Of a stretch of DNA of 64,000 bases, positions 7,218 to 18,021 are shown in pieces. This stretch comes from Agarilytica rhodophyticola (GTDB lineage Bacteria; Pseudomonadota; Gammaproteobacteria; Pseudomonadales; Cellvibrionaceae), in the NCBI RefSeq assembly GCF_002157225.2, contig NZ_CP020038.1:1945001-2009000 (forward strand), in the 5' to 3' direction. Both the position numbers and the translations under genes were made by a program. How positions within the stretch are numbered: position 1 is the stretch's first letter; each line of letters opens with the position of its first letter. A model generated the notes under the pieces. It saw only the letters and a program-made list of their open reading frames with translations, did not search any database and was not told the origin of the DNA.

Positions 7218-7416
7218 ATGACTATGGGAATCTCTATTCGTACCTATGCCCGCCATCGGGGGGGATACTGCCGTGTGCAAAGCGATAAAAACAGGCCGTA
7301 TTGCAAAAGAGAGCGATGGTTCCATTGATATAGAGAAAGCCGACAAAGAATGGCATATGAATACTGACACTACTTTTTCTCACCCGAATGAAAAAAGCCT
7401 CAATGGCACACTGTAG
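7218..7416 (+). pseudogene. Frameshifted, truncated terminase-small-subunit-like gene
   Basis: From the ATG at 7218 (AGGGAA upstream) the frame gives MTMGISIRTYARHRG. The other half continues in the +1 frame from 7264: DTAVCKAIKTGRI, DGSIDIEKADKEW, ending at TAG 7414-7416. This is the N-terminal HTH pattern of phage terminase small subunit / 'elements of external origin' proteins (RHRGVSxxAVxKAIxxGRI). The two halves are joined through a G7 tract; six G would restore the frame. Even restored it is only ~65 residues, well short of the usual length, so it is a relic. Sequencing error could explain the frameshift but not the truncation. Confidence 0.6.
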
Positions 7417-7875
7417 TTTTTGCACTAGATTTATAAGTTATTGTGTAGAAGATATTAATATATCCTGGTAAAGGTTCATTGTATTTAGTTTTTAATGGTT
7501 GTAATATGTGCCACTGCTTAATGATACTACTCTAGTAATTAGTAAAATTTTTTATGCTATAATTTTATAGATTTGGAAGGTTTTTTGTCTAAATCAAAAG
7601 ATACAAACTGTGAAGCGCGTAATGCCTAAACCAAAAATTACAATGCTATTCATTGGCTGATGTGTTAGTAGCTAGTGCGCTTTTTAATGAGCATCAAATA
7701 GTTTATATGATTGATAGGTTGTCAATATAATGCAGTATAGGAAGAAATAGTAATGGAAAAGAAACATGATACTTAAGCTGAACGTATAATATTTTAATTT
7801 CAAAAAAATAATCCTCTCAAAGAGTTTTACTTGATACTTTAGCTGTTATTAATATAGAAAACTACGGTTAGAATT
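7417..7875. other. 459-base AT-rich intergenic stretch
   Basis: No gene or repeat recognised. It forms the boundary between the phage-like module and the catalase gene and contains the catalase upstream region; no confident promoter or OxyR site could be read by eye. Confidence 0.4.
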
Positions 7876-9312
7876 ATGAAAAAAAAGTTAACAACTGTTG
7901 CTGGCTGTCCTGTAGCAGATAATCAAAATGTAAAAACAGCTGGTCCACGTGGGCCTCAACTGTTAGAAGATGTGTGGTTTTTAGAAAAGTTGGCGCATTT
8001 TGATCGGGAGGTAATACCTGAGCGTCGTATGCATGCTAAAGGTTCTGGAGCTTATGGTGTTTTTACCGTCACTCATGATATCACGTGTTATACGCGAGCT
8101 AAAATCTTCTCTGAAGTAGGTAAAAAAACAGAGTTGTTTACCCGGTTTACGACGGTTGCTGGTGAGCGTGGTGCTGCTGATGCAGAGCGCGATATTAGAG
8201 GATTTGCTGTAAAATTTTATACTGAAGAAGGTAACTGGGACTTAGTGGGTAATAATACCCCCGTTTTCTTTCTGAGAGATCCTCTCAAGTTTCCCGATCT
8301 AAATCATGCTGTAAAACGTGATCCTAGGACGAATATGAGAAGTGCTGAAAATAACTGGGATTTTTGGACATCGTTACCCGAGGCGCTTCACCAAATTACT
8401 ATTGTTATGAGTGATAGAGGTATACCTGAGACATATCGTCATATGCATGGATTTGGTAGCCATACCTTCAGCATGATTAATAAAGATAACGAGCGTGTCT
8501 GGGTTAAATTTCATCTTAAATCTAACCAGGGAATTAAGAACTTGAGTGACGCAGAAGCGGAAACTCTTATCGGCAAAGACAGGGAAAGCCATCAGCGCGA
8601 CTTATACGAATCTATCGAAAAAGGCGATTACCCTTCTTGGAAACTCTATATTCAAGTCATGACAGAAGAGAGGGCTCAAGAGGTTACATTTAACCCATTC
8701 GACCTGACAAAAATTTGGCCTCATAATGATTTCCCTCTTATTGAGGTGGGCGTAATGGAATTAAATAAAAATCCGGAGAACTTTTTTGCTGAAGTTGAAC
8801 AATCTGCTTTTAATCCGGCAAATGTGGTGCCTGGTATTAGTTTTTCCCCTGATAAAATGCTTCAAGGGCGCCTATTCTCTTATGGCGATGCGCAACGCTA
8901 TCGCCTTGGAGTCAACCACCATCAAATACCAGTGAATGCTCCTCGTTGTCCGGTGCATAGTTATCATAGGGATGGTCCAATGAGGGTGGACGGTAATGCT
9001 GGTGGTACTATCGGTTACGAGCCTAATACTAAAGGCGAATGGCAGGAACAACCTAATTACTCTGAGCCTTCTTTGGCACTTTCTGGTGCTGCTGATCGTT
9101 GGAGTCATCGAGAAGATGAAGACTATTTTACCCAACCGGGTAATTTGTTCAGATTGATGAGTAAGGCTCAAAAACAAGTGTTGTTTGAGAATACTGCTCG
9201 ATCTGTGGGTGGTGCATCCATGGAAATACAAAAGCGACACATCGCTCATTGTTTAAAAGCTGATCCTGATTATGGCAAAGGGGTTGCTGCAGCTCTGAAC
9301 ATTGAAATATAA
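7876..9312 (+). CDS. katA: Catalase (small-subunit, clade 3-like)
   Basis: 478 residues, the normal length for a small-subunit monofunctional haem catalase, which converts hydrogen peroxide to water and oxygen. The distal haem His is in [12 protein letters not shown] (His53), the Asn in VGNNTPVFF, and the proximal haem-ligand Tyr in [14 protein letters not shown] (Tyr336). It has no signal peptide, so it is probably cytoplasmic. The downstream dps gene points to an oxidative-stress pair. The symbol is by family; katA and katB cannot be told apart here. Confidence 0.92.
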   Translation: MKKKLTTVAGCPVADNQNVKTAGPRGPQLLEDVWFLEKLAHFDREVIPERRMHAKGSGAYGVFTVTHDITCYTRAKIFSEVGKKTELFTRFTTVAGERGAADAERDIRGFAVKFYTEEGNWDLVGNNTPVFFLRDPLKFPDLNHAVKRDPRTNMRSAENNWDFWTSLPEALHQITIVMSDRGIPETYRHMHGFGSHTFSMINKDNERVWVKFHLKSNQGIKNLSDAEAETLIGKDRESHQRDLYESIEKGDYPSWKLYIQVMTEERAQEVTFNPFDLTKIWPHNDFPLIEVGVMELNKNPENFFAEVEQSAFNPANVVPGISFSPDKMLQGRLFSYGDAQRYRLGVNHHQIPVNAPRCPVHSYHRDGPMRVDGNAGGTIGYEPNTKGEWQEQPNYSEPSLALSGAADRWSHREDEDYFTQPGNLFRLMSKAQKQVLFENTARSVGGASMEIQKRHIAHCLKADPDYGKGVAAALNIEI

Positions 9313-9509
9313 CAAACCTACAGATGATGTTGTAATACGATAAAATGGCTTTCGTATCTCTGTAGAAATACGAAACTATTAATTAGCGGCATAGACTAGT
9401 GAATGGGAATAGATATTCTAATAAATTTATTAATACTCCTAGTCTATTTTTTCGTGATAAAAGTACTATTTTTGAAAAATTAATTTATCTACTTTTATGG
9501 AGGTAGAAA

Positions 9510-9944
9510 ATGACTATACCTACAGTAGAGAGTCTAAAAAAGGTGCTCGCTGACAATTATGCGCTATATTTAAAGACGCAAAATTATCATTGGAACGTAG
9601 AGGGTTCAGATTTTAAAGTTCTTCATACTCTATTTGAAGAACAATATATCGATTTGGCCGCTGCAATAGATAAAGTCGCTGAGCTTATACGTGGATTAGG
9701 CGAAAAAGCTCCCGGAACTTGGAAAGACTATGAAGCGCTGACTTCGATTAGTGATGGAGATGTAAATGCGAGTTCTAATGGAATGCTTAAGGACTTGCTT
9801 CAAGATCAAGACATCATACAAGGTAGTTTGCAGGAAGCTCTAAGTGTGGCACAAGAAGCAAATGACGAAGTTGTTATTGGTGTGTTGGTGGAGCGTTTAA
9901 CGGCACATCGTAAAAATAAATGGATGTTAAAAAGTAGTATCTAA
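9510..9944 (+). CDS. dps: Dps family ferritin-like DNA-protection protein
   Basis: 144 residues. The Dps pattern is clear: LADNYALYLKTQNYHWNVEGSDFKVLHTLFEEQY, with the ferroxidase His in NYHWNV and acidic partners in the following helix, and a C-terminal helix with ERLTAHRKNKWML. Dps dodecamers oxidise and store iron with peroxide and can coat DNA. The final helix is slightly unusual (HRKNKW where HEKxxW is common). GGAGG precedes the ATG. It follows catalase at 197 bases, so it is probably controlled separately but serves the same stress. Confidence 0.9.
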   Translation: MTIPTVESLKKVLADNYALYLKTQNYHWNVEGSDFKVLHTLFEEQYIDLAAAIDKVAELIRGLGEKAPGTWKDYEALTSISDGDVNASSNGMLKDLLQDQDIIQGSLQEALSVAQEANDEVVIGVLVERLTAHRKNKWMLKSSI

Positions 9945-10982
9945 AACCTACCGAAAAATTTTAATATATACCTGATTTTAGTAGCTATCCTATTGGAAAT
10001 ATTGCTTTTGGATATGCCATACTAAATTTCATTTTTTTTGCTTTTTATGTCTAAATATGTAAGTTTAAATATTAAAACTAGAAAAGTTTACGTAAGAGTA
10101 TGAGCTTTTTCGTGGCGGCCTATTTGAGGTCGCTCATGTCGGTTGTAAGTTGTTCTTAAAATATTAGATTTTGGGAGAGGATGGAACATAAGAGTTATAG
10201 CCCTTACGTACTCCGTTGCCGGTTTTGAGGATGGAAATATTATCCTGTGTGACTCGAATTATACTCTGGCTTACTAAGATTAATTTATTTTGTGAACTAT
10301 TAAATCATTTAATTTTTATTGTAGTCTTTCATAAGGAAAGTGTAAGTTGCTTTCTCTGTTAATTAGGATTTAATCTTAACTAGCTCTAATTGCAGGTTGA
10401 TAGTTGATTGCTCATCGTTGATATTGGTAGATATAGTTTTATAAGTGTTGTGCCAGAATGTGGTTTTTCATCAATAAGTATTCTTATGTCTGTGTTTAGT
10501 TCAAATCTCTAGACGTTATCGAACGCCTTGAAAAGTAAAACGTGTTGGTAATGGACAGTAATATGGGCTCGGCTCATAGTTATGATCTGTTTTATGGCTG
10601 AGTGTATATCTTTTGGCTAGAATAAGCGTTCCTATAGCTTTAATGAAAATTTATCCCCTCCTAAAATGTGGTTAACTATTTGCCAATGCTTGGACAATAA
10701 ATTTTTAAAAAATGGTTTTATCTTTGAGCGCAGATTAAATTACTTGTGATACAATAGAATTTATAGGATAGCGTTATAGTATTTCGATCACTGGTGCTTT
10801 GTTTTAGCAAAATAGGCTCTCCAACAGCATTTTATATTGTTACAACATGATAGTTTTATATCCACAATTTGCTATTCTAGAAATACTTTTTTCTATGTCT
10901 AAAGAGTTGGCGATAGTATTAATTTTTTTCTAGCGATCTTTTTTATTTTGATGTTTTTTTACATTATCCTAAGAGTCAATGT
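9945..10982. other. 1-kb gene-poor AT-rich stretch
   Basis: Stops occur densely in all frames. I see no convincing gene, RNA or repeat. It lies between dps and the decaying hydrolase gene and may be old degraded sequence, but no relic could be identified. Confidence 0.4.
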
Positions 10983-11926
10983 TTATTTTTTGTTGAAAAA
11001 ATTACGTATCTTTTTACTAATAGTAAATGTGTCTTCATTTAAGGCAAAATGCCCCGTGTCTAGAGTGTTATAATCAATTATTTTTACATCTTTTTTATTA
11101 TAGGCTTCAGCTCCTGACTCTGGAAAAATTTTGTCATTTTTTTCCAAGCAATTAGCATAGGCGACTGGTTATCACGCAAATATTTTTGCCATACTGGATA
11201 AAGCGGAATGTTATTTCTATAGTCATAAAGTAGATTAAGATTAATTTCTTTTACACCAGGGAGGTTCATTATGGCAAAATCATAATGCTATGCATCGGGG
11301 TTAATAGCTTTCGGGTTTCGGGTACTATGTGTGTGCTGCCATTTTAGTGTTTTAAGGCTAAAATCAGTTTTCATTTTTTTAGTTTCGTTTTCTGGAGTAA
11401 GCTCTTCTTTTAAGAATTCAATAGTCTCTTTAACTAAACCTTCTCCATAGATATTTCCATTCATTACGATAAAGCCAGCAACTTTTTCAGGATGCTTAGT
11501 AGCAAGTTGAAAACCAACTGGCGCGCCAAAGCCTTGAATCATTATCACGTAGTTATTAAGGCCACGACGAATGAAAAACTGATTCATCGTCTCAGCAACA
11601 TTGTCAAAAGTGTAGGTATATTCTTTAACAGACTTTTTATCGCTGTAACCATAACCTGGATAATCTGGTGCAATCAGATAAAATTCGTCTCCAAGTTCAG
11701 AAAGGAAGTCACGATACATATGAGAAGAGGTAGGAAAACCATGCAACAACACGACAGCTTGTTTTGACGGATCACCAGCCTCGCGGTAAAAAATATTTAA
11801 ACCATCTATATTTTCTGTGCCATAGCGAACATAACTTAGGTCTTCGGCTTGTGCTGATATAGACAAACCAAAGAGTAAGATAAATAGTCTTCTAAATATT
11901 GATAACTTCTTCATAATTTTTCTCAT
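10983..11926 (-). pseudogene. Secreted alpha/beta hydrolase, broken by nonsense and frameshift
   Basis: Near-copy of the intact gene at 17071-18009. The N-terminal part is good: signal peptide, YREAGD, LLHGFPTSSHMYRD, PDYPGYGYSDKK. The frame stops in NPDA-stop-HYDFA where the intact copy has NPDSWHHDYA, consistent with a Trp codon turned into TAG. After that the frame continues to a run of seven A (eight would be needed), then shifts, and the other frame reads NDKIF, SGAEAY and TGHFALNED to a stop at 10983-10985. Two independent lesions make it a dead gene, not a sequencing slip. Confidence 0.85.
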
Positions 11927-12068
11927 TTATACCTTCTACTATTTTACAAATGCTCTAACATGGTTAATCATATATTCTTTTGACAAGCTGATAAAACTAT
12001 TCGATTTCGACTCTAGTTGGTTTACTTATTTTATATGGAAAATTAAAATAAACGTATCGATCGATACT

Positions 12069-13085
12069 CTATTTATCGCTATTCAATTTGAGGATTTCAT
12101 GCGTACCCACAGCACCTAAACCGTTTACCGTTGCACCACCAAAAACATGGATAGTATTATTTAACACTGCGGCCGCTAAACCATGGCGTGGGGTCGGCAT
12201 ATCAGGAAGGGCTTGCCATCGATCCGTTAAAGGGTTATAAACCCATGCATTGGCAAATACTTTTTGATTTGGATACCATTTTTCCCCACCAAAAACGTAA
12301 AGCTTACCATTAGCGCTTGTGGCGGCTAAGCCGCCTTGTGCCAATGGCATCACAGACTCGCTTTCCCATTTGTTGGTTTTAGTGTCGTAAATTTCCAAAT
12401 TAGGTAAATTGGCAATAGGCATTTCGCCGTTTTTATCGGTCTGGTTTTGTCTTCCGCCAACAACATAAATTTTACTGTCAATAGCCGCGGCTGCGGCACT
12501 GTTGCGAGCTGTTGGCGCTGGGGCGCCTTGCATCCATCTTTTTGTTTTGGGGTCAAAAATTTCGTTTAATTTTGTATCATGATGTTCGGTGAAATGTTTC
12601 GCATCCGCACTGGAGCGAACACGCCCCCCAATAACGTAAATTTTTCCATTAATCTCCACTGAAATATGTTCTCCGCGCGGCGAAGGTAAGTTCACACCCT
12701 CTATCCATTTTCCGTTTTGCAGGCTGTAAATATAGATAGAGTCTTGTGCTTGCCAATAAGGAAAGGCACCGGTAAAGCCGCCAATAGCATAAATATAATC
12801 ATCCATCGCAGAGGTTGTTACATGATGACGTCTCTCAGGCATGGGTGAGAGCTCCTCCCACACATTTTCCTCCACATTATAGCGACGAAATGAATTAGTA
12901 AAATTTGCATCATCTTTTGGAATCCCCCCCCCAATATAAATCATGTCATCATGTGTATCGGTATAAAGCTCTTGTATTGCTTCTGGTAATTCTTTGGCTT
13001 TGCCCCAAGTTTCAGCAAAAACTCCGTTATGAATCACAAAGGTACAATTTAAAATTATTCTTAATAAAAATTTATTAGTATTCAT
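12069..13085 (-). CDS. Secreted Kelch-repeat beta-propeller protein (copy 1)
   Basis: 338 residues with a signal peptide (MNTNKFLLRIILNCTFVIHNGVFA) and about six Kelch blades, each with the IYxxGG then W pattern: IYIGGGIP, IYAIGGFTG, IYVIGGRV, IYVVGGRQ, LYVFGGEKW, IHVFGGATV. Exported Kelch propellers in bacteria bind or isomerise small ligands (for example sialic-acid mutarotase), but no such specificity can be read here. The gene is a close paralogue of 18022-19035, and each copy lies beside an alpha/beta hydrolase gene, so the two proteins probably act together. Confidence 0.85.
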   Translation of the reverse strand: MNTNKFLLRIILNCTFVIHNGVFAETWGKAKELPEAIQELYTDTHDDMIYIGGGIPKDDANFTNSFRRYNVEENVWEELSPMPERRHHVTTSAMDDYIYAIGGFTGAFPYWQAQDSIYIYSLQNGKWIEGVNLPSPRGEHISVEINGKIYVIGGRVRSSADAKHFTEHHDTKLNEIFDPKTKRWMQGAPAPTARNSAAAAAIDSKIYVVGGRQNQTDKNGEMPIANLPNLEIYDTKTNKWESESVMPLAQGGLAATSANGKLYVFGGEKWYPNQKVFANAWVYNPLTDRWQALPDMPTPRHGLAAAVLNNTIHVFGGATVNGLGAVGTHEILKLNSDK

Positions 13086-13279
13086 TCTTTAATTTATATC
13101 CTATATTTGTGTATAAACATACCGACGGCTTATCGAACCGATTATTCTCCTTAAGATTCTAGGAAAAATATAGCCAAAGCCTTAGGTATAGTTCAAGTCT
13201 TACTCACTTAAAGAAATAAGGGATTTTGAGTCGCAGGTCGTTTTTATCGAAGTTTCTAAAAATTAAACTTTTAACATAA

Positions 13280-13936
13280 TTAATCAAAATAACAGGCGTT
13301 AAGTCCTCTCTCAAAAGTTGGCCTACTACGTAGTTCCTCAATCCAGCTATTTACACTTGTATATTTCAAAAGCTCTAACCGTTCGCTTGCTATATAATAG
13401 TCTTTTAAACAGATAACCCATGGCGCAGTAGCAAAGTCAGCAATTGACAGTTCATCACCAGCTAAATATTTGTTTTTGCTCAACTGGTTCTCCATAACTG
13501 ACAGCAAACGCATGGTTTCTTGGGCATATCGCTCTTCAGGGTACGGGTGTTTACATTTTTCTGTCGCATATTTATAAAAATGACCGAATTGTCCAAACAT
13601 AGGACCTACGCCACCCATTTGGAAAAATAACCATTGTAGCTCTCGGCTTCTTTTAGCGGGGTCACTAGGAATAAACTTTCCCGTTTTTTCTGCTAGATAT
13701 AATAATATTGCTCCTGATTCCATAATCGCTAAATGCTTACCATTATCACCGATTGGATCAACTAGTACCGGAACTTTTCTGTTTGGGTTAATTTTCAGGA
13801 AGCCTTCGTTAAACTGCTCTCCTTTGATGATGTTGATAGTGTTCGCATTATAGGGGAGTTCCATTTCTTCTAGTGCTATAGAGGCTTTTTGCCCATTGGG
13901 TGTTGCAAGTGAATAAAGTTCTAGCGTGTTGTTCAT
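13280..13936 (-). CDS. Glutathione S-transferase family protein (YfcG/YghU-like)
   Basis: 218 residues. The thioredoxin-like N-terminal domain reads LYSLATPNGQKASIALEEMELPY, with the TPNG motif of the Nu-class YfcG/YghU disulfide-bond reductases, and then VPVLVDP and MESGAILLYLAEKTG. The C-terminal helical domain carries SIADFATAPWV. Nu-class enzymes reduce disulfides and peroxides with glutathione. A second member is at 26662-27369. The gene stands one base from the broken SDR, so both were probably one operon. Confidence 0.85.
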   Translation of the reverse strand: MNNTLELYSLATPNGQKASIALEEMELPYNANTINIIKGEQFNEGFLKINPNRKVPVLVDPIGDNGKHLAIMESGAILLYLAEKTGKFIPSDPAKRSRELQWLFFQMGGVGPMFGQFGHFYKYATEKCKHPYPEERYAQETMRLLSVMENQLSKNKYLAGDELSIADFATAPWVICLKDYYIASERLELLKYTSVNSWIEELRSRPTFERGLNACYFD

Positions 13937-13937
13937 A

Positions 13938-14670
13938 TTACGCGTCCTCTGAAGTTATAACAGTTTGTGCAAAAGAACTGTATTGCTCACCTACCTGCTG
14001 AGATTCTTCGCCGGGAAATAAGAAAAAATTGCCACTTTTAAGTGCAGTGACAATCCCTTCCGCGACGGTTTCCACTGGTTCCGCTTTTCCTTCAAAACCT
14101 AAATCTCTGAGCATTTGAGTATCCGTAGCACCAGGGTGAACACTTAACACATGAATGTTCTGTTCACTCAACACATCCTTTAAACCTAGACTAATGGAAT
14201 ACGTTGCTGCCTTTGAGGCACAGTAGCTAGTAAATGGTGTCATATTAAATAGTGAAACAACTGAATTAAGCTGTACAAATGCACCATTCTTTTCAGCCAG
14301 AATTGGGGCAAATGCCTGTGCCATATGTACTAAGCCAAATACGTTTACATTGACGTCTTTTAAGAACTTCTCTTTAGCCTTTATCAAGCGGATCGGCAAC
14401 TTCTAGTGTGCCCGCATTGTTTACAACCACATCAACATCTTTAGCCTGTGTCGCTAATTGTTTAACAGACGCTTCATCTGATACATCAACCTGTACTGGC
14501 ATCACTTTCTCGCCGTACTTTTCGACCAATTCTGCTGTGGTTGATTTATTTCTAACTGCTAAATAAACCTTCTGTGCACCATGAGCAATAAAACTCTCAA
14601 CTATGGCTAAACCTATACCCCTATTGGCACCTGTTACTAATGCCACTTTATCTTTAATATTTATTTTCAT
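13938..14670 (-). pseudogene. Short-chain dehydrogenase/reductase, frameshifted
   Basis: The N-terminal half (from 14670) has the nucleotide-binding TGANRGIG, the NNAG motif and ends ADPLDKG-stop. The C-terminal half (to 13938) continues in another frame with AKEKFLKDVNVNVFG, a NSVVS serine and the catalytic YCASK. An extra G in GATAAAGGCTAAAG near 14385 explains the break; without it the protein is a normal-length SDR of ~243 residues. All catalytic residues are kept, so the lesion is recent or a sequencing error. Confidence 0.75.
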
Positions 14671-14750
14671 TTTTCAACCTTAATTGCTTTAAGTAAAAGT
14701 TATTCATTTTCCTATTTTTTTAATTCACATCGCCTTTAGCGAAAGGTTGT

Positions 14751-15626
14751 TTAATTAGCTCGACGATGGAGGTTAATGTTTTTATATACACCTTCAATAT
14801 TGAGTGGCAACCATGCATCGTATTGCCACCAATCTTTGTATGCATCTAGCTTAAGTGAGGCTTTTAATTCTTCTAAAGACTTTCCAGACCGTATACCTTG
14901 TAAAACAGCTGCATATAAATCTTTAAGATATTGCCCATGGTCGACTGCATCTTGCTTGGTGCCCATTCCCCCATGCCCTGGAATCAACATATCAAAATCC
15001 AGTAAAGCCAAGCGATCAATGGACTCTATCCACTCGGGAAAGTAAGCATCCTTGAGTGTTTTAAAAGGAAGGCGATTAACTACAACAAAATCCACAGCAA
15101 ACACAGCACGCTCTTCGGGGAATTGCACAAGGGTTGTGTTATCCGAGCTATTTTTACCTAGATAGATCAACTCAACTTTCTCACCACCCAGTTCAACCGT
15201 CATTTGATTTTCGTAGGTCAGCTCAGGAATAGCTGTTGGGCGTTTTTCCCCGAGTATTGTATCTTTAGTCTTCTGATGTGCGATAACAGTAGCGCCATCT
15301 TCGGCAAACACTTCACCACCTGAACTGTGATCAGGGTGATCGTGACTCAAAATTAGATATTTAATCGGCTGCTTAAAACGTTGGTGAATTTCAGATTTTA
15401 GCCATTTTGCGGCTTCTTTATTGATAGGGTCTGTCACAATGACGCCTTCAGGCGTGACTAAAAAAACCGAAAAATGATTGTTGTTTTGGAAACGGTACAA
15501 ACCGTCTGCCACTTGGGTAATCTTGCGGAAAACAGGCGGTTCGGCAAACTGCGCGTATGCCACTTGTGTTATCGCCGTTACCAGAAAAACGCTAACAGCG
15601 ATGAGCTTAATAATCATAGTCCTCAT
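14751..15626 (-). CDS. Secreted MBL-fold metallo-hydrolase
   Basis: 291 residues with a signal peptide (IKLIAVSVFLVTAITQVAYAQ). The zinc-binding signature SHDHPDHSSGG (HxHxDH) is at about residue 102, and later ligands are probably in ADGATVIAH, AVDFVV and PGHGGMG. This is the metallo-beta-lactamase fold, periplasmic by its signal. The divergence from true beta-lactamases makes substrate unclear; a lactonase or thioesterase-like role is possible. It sits in the middle of the detoxification cluster. Confidence 0.85.
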   Translation of the reverse strand: MRTMIIKLIAVSVFLVTAITQVAYAQFAEPPVFRKITQVADGLYRFQNNNHFSVFLVTPEGVIVTDPINKEAAKWLKSEIHQRFKQPIKYLILSHDHPDHSSGGEVFAEDGATVIAHQKTKDTILGEKRPTAIPELTYENQMTVELGGEKVELIYLGKNSSDNTTLVQFPEERAVFAVDFVVVNRLPFKTLKDAYFPEWIESIDRLALLDFDMLIPGHGGMGTKQDAVDHGQYLKDLYAAVLQGIRSGKSLEELKASLKLDAYKDWWQYDAWLPLNIEGVYKNINLHRRAN

Positions 15627-15638
15627 TTGTTCAATCCT

Positions 15639-16292
15639 CTAAATGGTTTGAATGACTGTTTCTTTAGGAAAGCGCACTTTATTAAATTGCGAAAATGGAT
15701 CGCTCTCTGATCGGTAGCCCAATGCAAGCGCAACAGTGGTTGAATAATCAGTCCCTTCTAGATTAAGTAACTGATCAAATAAAGCAGGGTTAATACCCTC
15801 CATTGGGCAGGCATCCACATTGAGTAACGCTGACGCCATAATGCCGTGACCTAGAGCTATATAAACCTACTTTGCCGTCCACATATTGATGGCATCTTTT
15901 GGTGTGGTCTTGCCTTTATTCGACACCATGTCATAAAAAGGCTTTACCGCTGCATGATCTTGAAGTCGTACCTGTTTAACTAAGTTAAAATAATGATCAA
16001 CATAGTCTTGAGACAGATTGTTTAAACGGGCCAAAATAATCAGATGAGATGCATTTTCAAACTTGGCTTTATTAGCTGGAACCGCCTCTGCCATTTGCTG
16101 TCTAATACTTGCAGATTCAACCAAAATAAATCGCCACGGCTGCAACCCAAAAGAAGAAGGGGCTAAACGCATAGCGTCTAAAATAGCATTTAAATCTTCC
16201 TCGGCTACTTTCTTTTCTGGGTCAAAACCTTTTGTTCCATAACGCCAATTCATTTGATTAAGCAGGTGCTGTCTAATGTCGTTAGATTGCAT
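15639..16292 (-). pseudogene. NfsB-like nitroreductase with in-frame TAG
   Basis: A single frame runs from the ATG at 16292 (AAGGAG upstream) to 15639, interrupted only by one TAG at 15867-15869. The first part has the flavin-binding RYGTKGFDP and APSSFGLQPWRF; after the stop it resumes with VYIALGHGIMASALLNVDACPMEG and ALGYRSESDP, the usual nitroreductase end. A glutamine codon CAG changed to TAG fits. The restored length (~217 residues) is normal. FMN-dependent NAD(P)H oxidoreductases of this type reduce nitroaromatics and quinones. Confidence 0.8.
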
Positions 16293-16301
16293 AATCACTC
16301 C

Positions 16302-17063
16302 TTAAGCAATTTTCGGTTGACCGTTGGATGCACTTAACCCGCCATCAACGGGCAAAATCGTTCCTGTTATAAAACCCGCTTCGTCGCTTGCTAAAAACGC
16401 TATAGCCTTAGCAATATCATTGGGCTCCCCTGCACGCTCCATTGCAATTCGGTTTTCAAAAATAGGCATCAAGTCTTGATTATTAATGACAAAAGACGTC
16501 ATTTCCGTATCCGTTAAGGTCGGTGCCACGGCGTTAATTCTTACGTTCTTTGGTGCGAGATCTAACGCTAACCCTTTTGTCATAAGATTTAAGGCCCCTT
16601 TGGTAGCGTCATATGCAAATGCCCCCCAATCGCCCCCTAAACCGGAAACAGAAGACACGTTTACGATATTGCCTTGGTGTTTTTCTAAATAAGGCAGGCA
16701 GGCTTTAATTAATAAAAACGGCCCTGTTGTGTTTACAGCAAACTGATGATTCCAATCACTTAGGGAAATATCTTCGATAGTACCGCCCATAAATACAGCG
16801 GCATTGTTGACTACCACATCAAGACGATTAAAAGTCGATACCGTCTGCTGAACAATAGTTTCGATATCTTCAGAAGACGACATATCTGCTGTTATCACCA
16901 AACTATTTTCTGTACCTATTTCATTCGCAACTTTCTGTAACTTGTCAGCTGTGCGCCCAACAAGTACGACCTTGAAGCCATCTTCAGCAAAACGTAGGGC
17001 TGTGGCTTTTCCAATGCCAGAACCAGCTCCCGTTACAATGACAACTTTATTTTTTCCACTCAT
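16302..17063 (-). CDS. Short-chain dehydrogenase/reductase
   Basis: 253 residues. Classical SDR: cofactor motif TGAGSGIGKA, VVNNAAVF, catalytic Ser in NVSSVSGLGG, YDATKGA for the Tyr/Lys pair, and a C-terminal ITGTILPVDGG. An Arg after the second strand (VGRTADK) suggests NADP use. I chose the ATG at 17063 (GAGAAG upstream); a TTG at 17084 is in frame but overlaps the hydrolase stop. It is the intact partner of the broken SDR at 13938-14670, though the two are not close copies. Confidence 0.88.
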   Translation of the reverse strand: MSGKNKVVIVTGAGSGIGKATALRFAEDGFKVVLVGRTADKLQKVANEIGTENSLVITADMSSSEDIETIVQQTVSTFNRLDVVVNNAAVFMGGTIEDISLSDWNHQFAVNTTGPFLLIKACLPYLEKHQGNIVNVSSVSGLGGDWGAFAYDATKGALNLMTKGLALDLAPKNVRINAVAPTLTDTEMTSFVINNQDLMPIFENRIAMERAGEPNDIAKAIAFLASDEAGFITGTILPVDGGLSASNGQPKIA

Positions 17064-17070
17064 TATCTTC

Positions 17071-18009
17071 TCACTTGAATTCAATGCGATTTAAGAATGC
17101 ACGCATTTTTTCACTAATTAGGGTTGCGTCTTCATTCAATGCAAAATGCCCTGTATTAAGAATGTTATAGTCGACGCTTTTAACGTCATTTTTGTATGCA
17201 GCTGCACCATTTTCCGTAAAAATGGCATCGTTCTTGCCCCATACAACAAGTAACGGAGGTTGGTTTACGCGTAAAAATTTTTGCCATACGGAATAAAGAG
17301 GCAGGTTATTTTTATAGTCGAACAGCATATCTAAATTGACATCTTTAACACCATTTTGGCTCATAACCGCATAATCGTGGTGCCAGCTATCTGGGTTAAT
17401 ACTGCTAGGTGATCTCGTTCCATGTGTGTGTTGCCACTTCAGGGCATCAAAAGAAAGGTTATCAGCTATAATCTTAGCCTCAGCTTTGGGTGTACGTATA
17501 AGTTTCACAAGTGCTGTAATTCCTTTCCCTAGCCCCTCCTCGTAAATATTACCGTTCATAACAATTATTCCGGCAACCTTTTCTGGGTGCTTTGTCGCTA
17601 TACGAAACCCAATAGGCGCACCAAAATCGTGAACCATAAGCACATATCGTTTTAGTCCCTTTTGGGATAAAAATTCATCCATCGTAGAGGCAACATTCTC
17701 AAAGGTGTATTTGTATTCTTGAATACTCTTCTTCTCGCTGTAGCCATAGCCGGGATAATCAGGTGCAATAAGGTAAAAATCGTCACTCAGTTTAGGCAGT
17801 AAATCACGATACATATGCGACGAACTTGGGAAGCCATGCAATAAAACAATAGCTGTATCACTGGGCTTACCAGCTTCCCTATAAAAGATATTAACTCCAT
17901 CACTTTCTAAAGTCTGATAACGAACTTGTGTAGATAAATCTTGTGATTGAGCTTGCCACGACAAACTCAGCAATAAACCGCAAAGGCAATGCACTATTAC
18001 TCTAGTCAT
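17071..18009 (-). CDS. Secreted alpha/beta hydrolase (haloalkane-dehalogenase-like)
   Basis: 312 residues with a signal peptide (MTRVIVHCLCGLLLSLSWQAQSQ), so periplasmic or secreted. The core is the alpha/beta hydrolase fold: oxyanion region LLHGFPSSSHMYRD, PDYPGYGYSEKK, nucleophile elbow VHDFGAPIG with Asp (as in epoxide hydrolases and haloalkane dehalogenases, where Ser is usual elsewhere), and a C-terminal His in NTGHFALNED. This is the intact copy of the dead gene at 10983-11926. It is adjacent to the Kelch gene, forming the pair that is duplicated. Confidence 0.85.
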   Translation of the reverse strand: MTRVIVHCLCGLLLSLSWQAQSQDLSTQVRYQTLESDGVNIFYREAGKPSDTAIVLLHGFPSSSHMYRDLLPKLSDDFYLIAPDYPGYGYSEKKSIQEYKYTFENVASTMDEFLSQKGLKRYVLMVHDFGAPIGFRIATKHPEKVAGIIVMNGNIYEEGLGKGITALVKLIRTPKAEAKIIADNLSFDALKWQHTHGTRSPSSINPDSWHHDYAVMSQNGVKDVNLDMLFDYKNNLPLYSVWQKFLRVNQPPLLVVWGKNDAIFTENGAAAYKNDVKSVDYNILNTGHFALNEDATLISEKMRAFLNRIEFK

Positions 18010-18021
18010 AAGGTTTACTTG

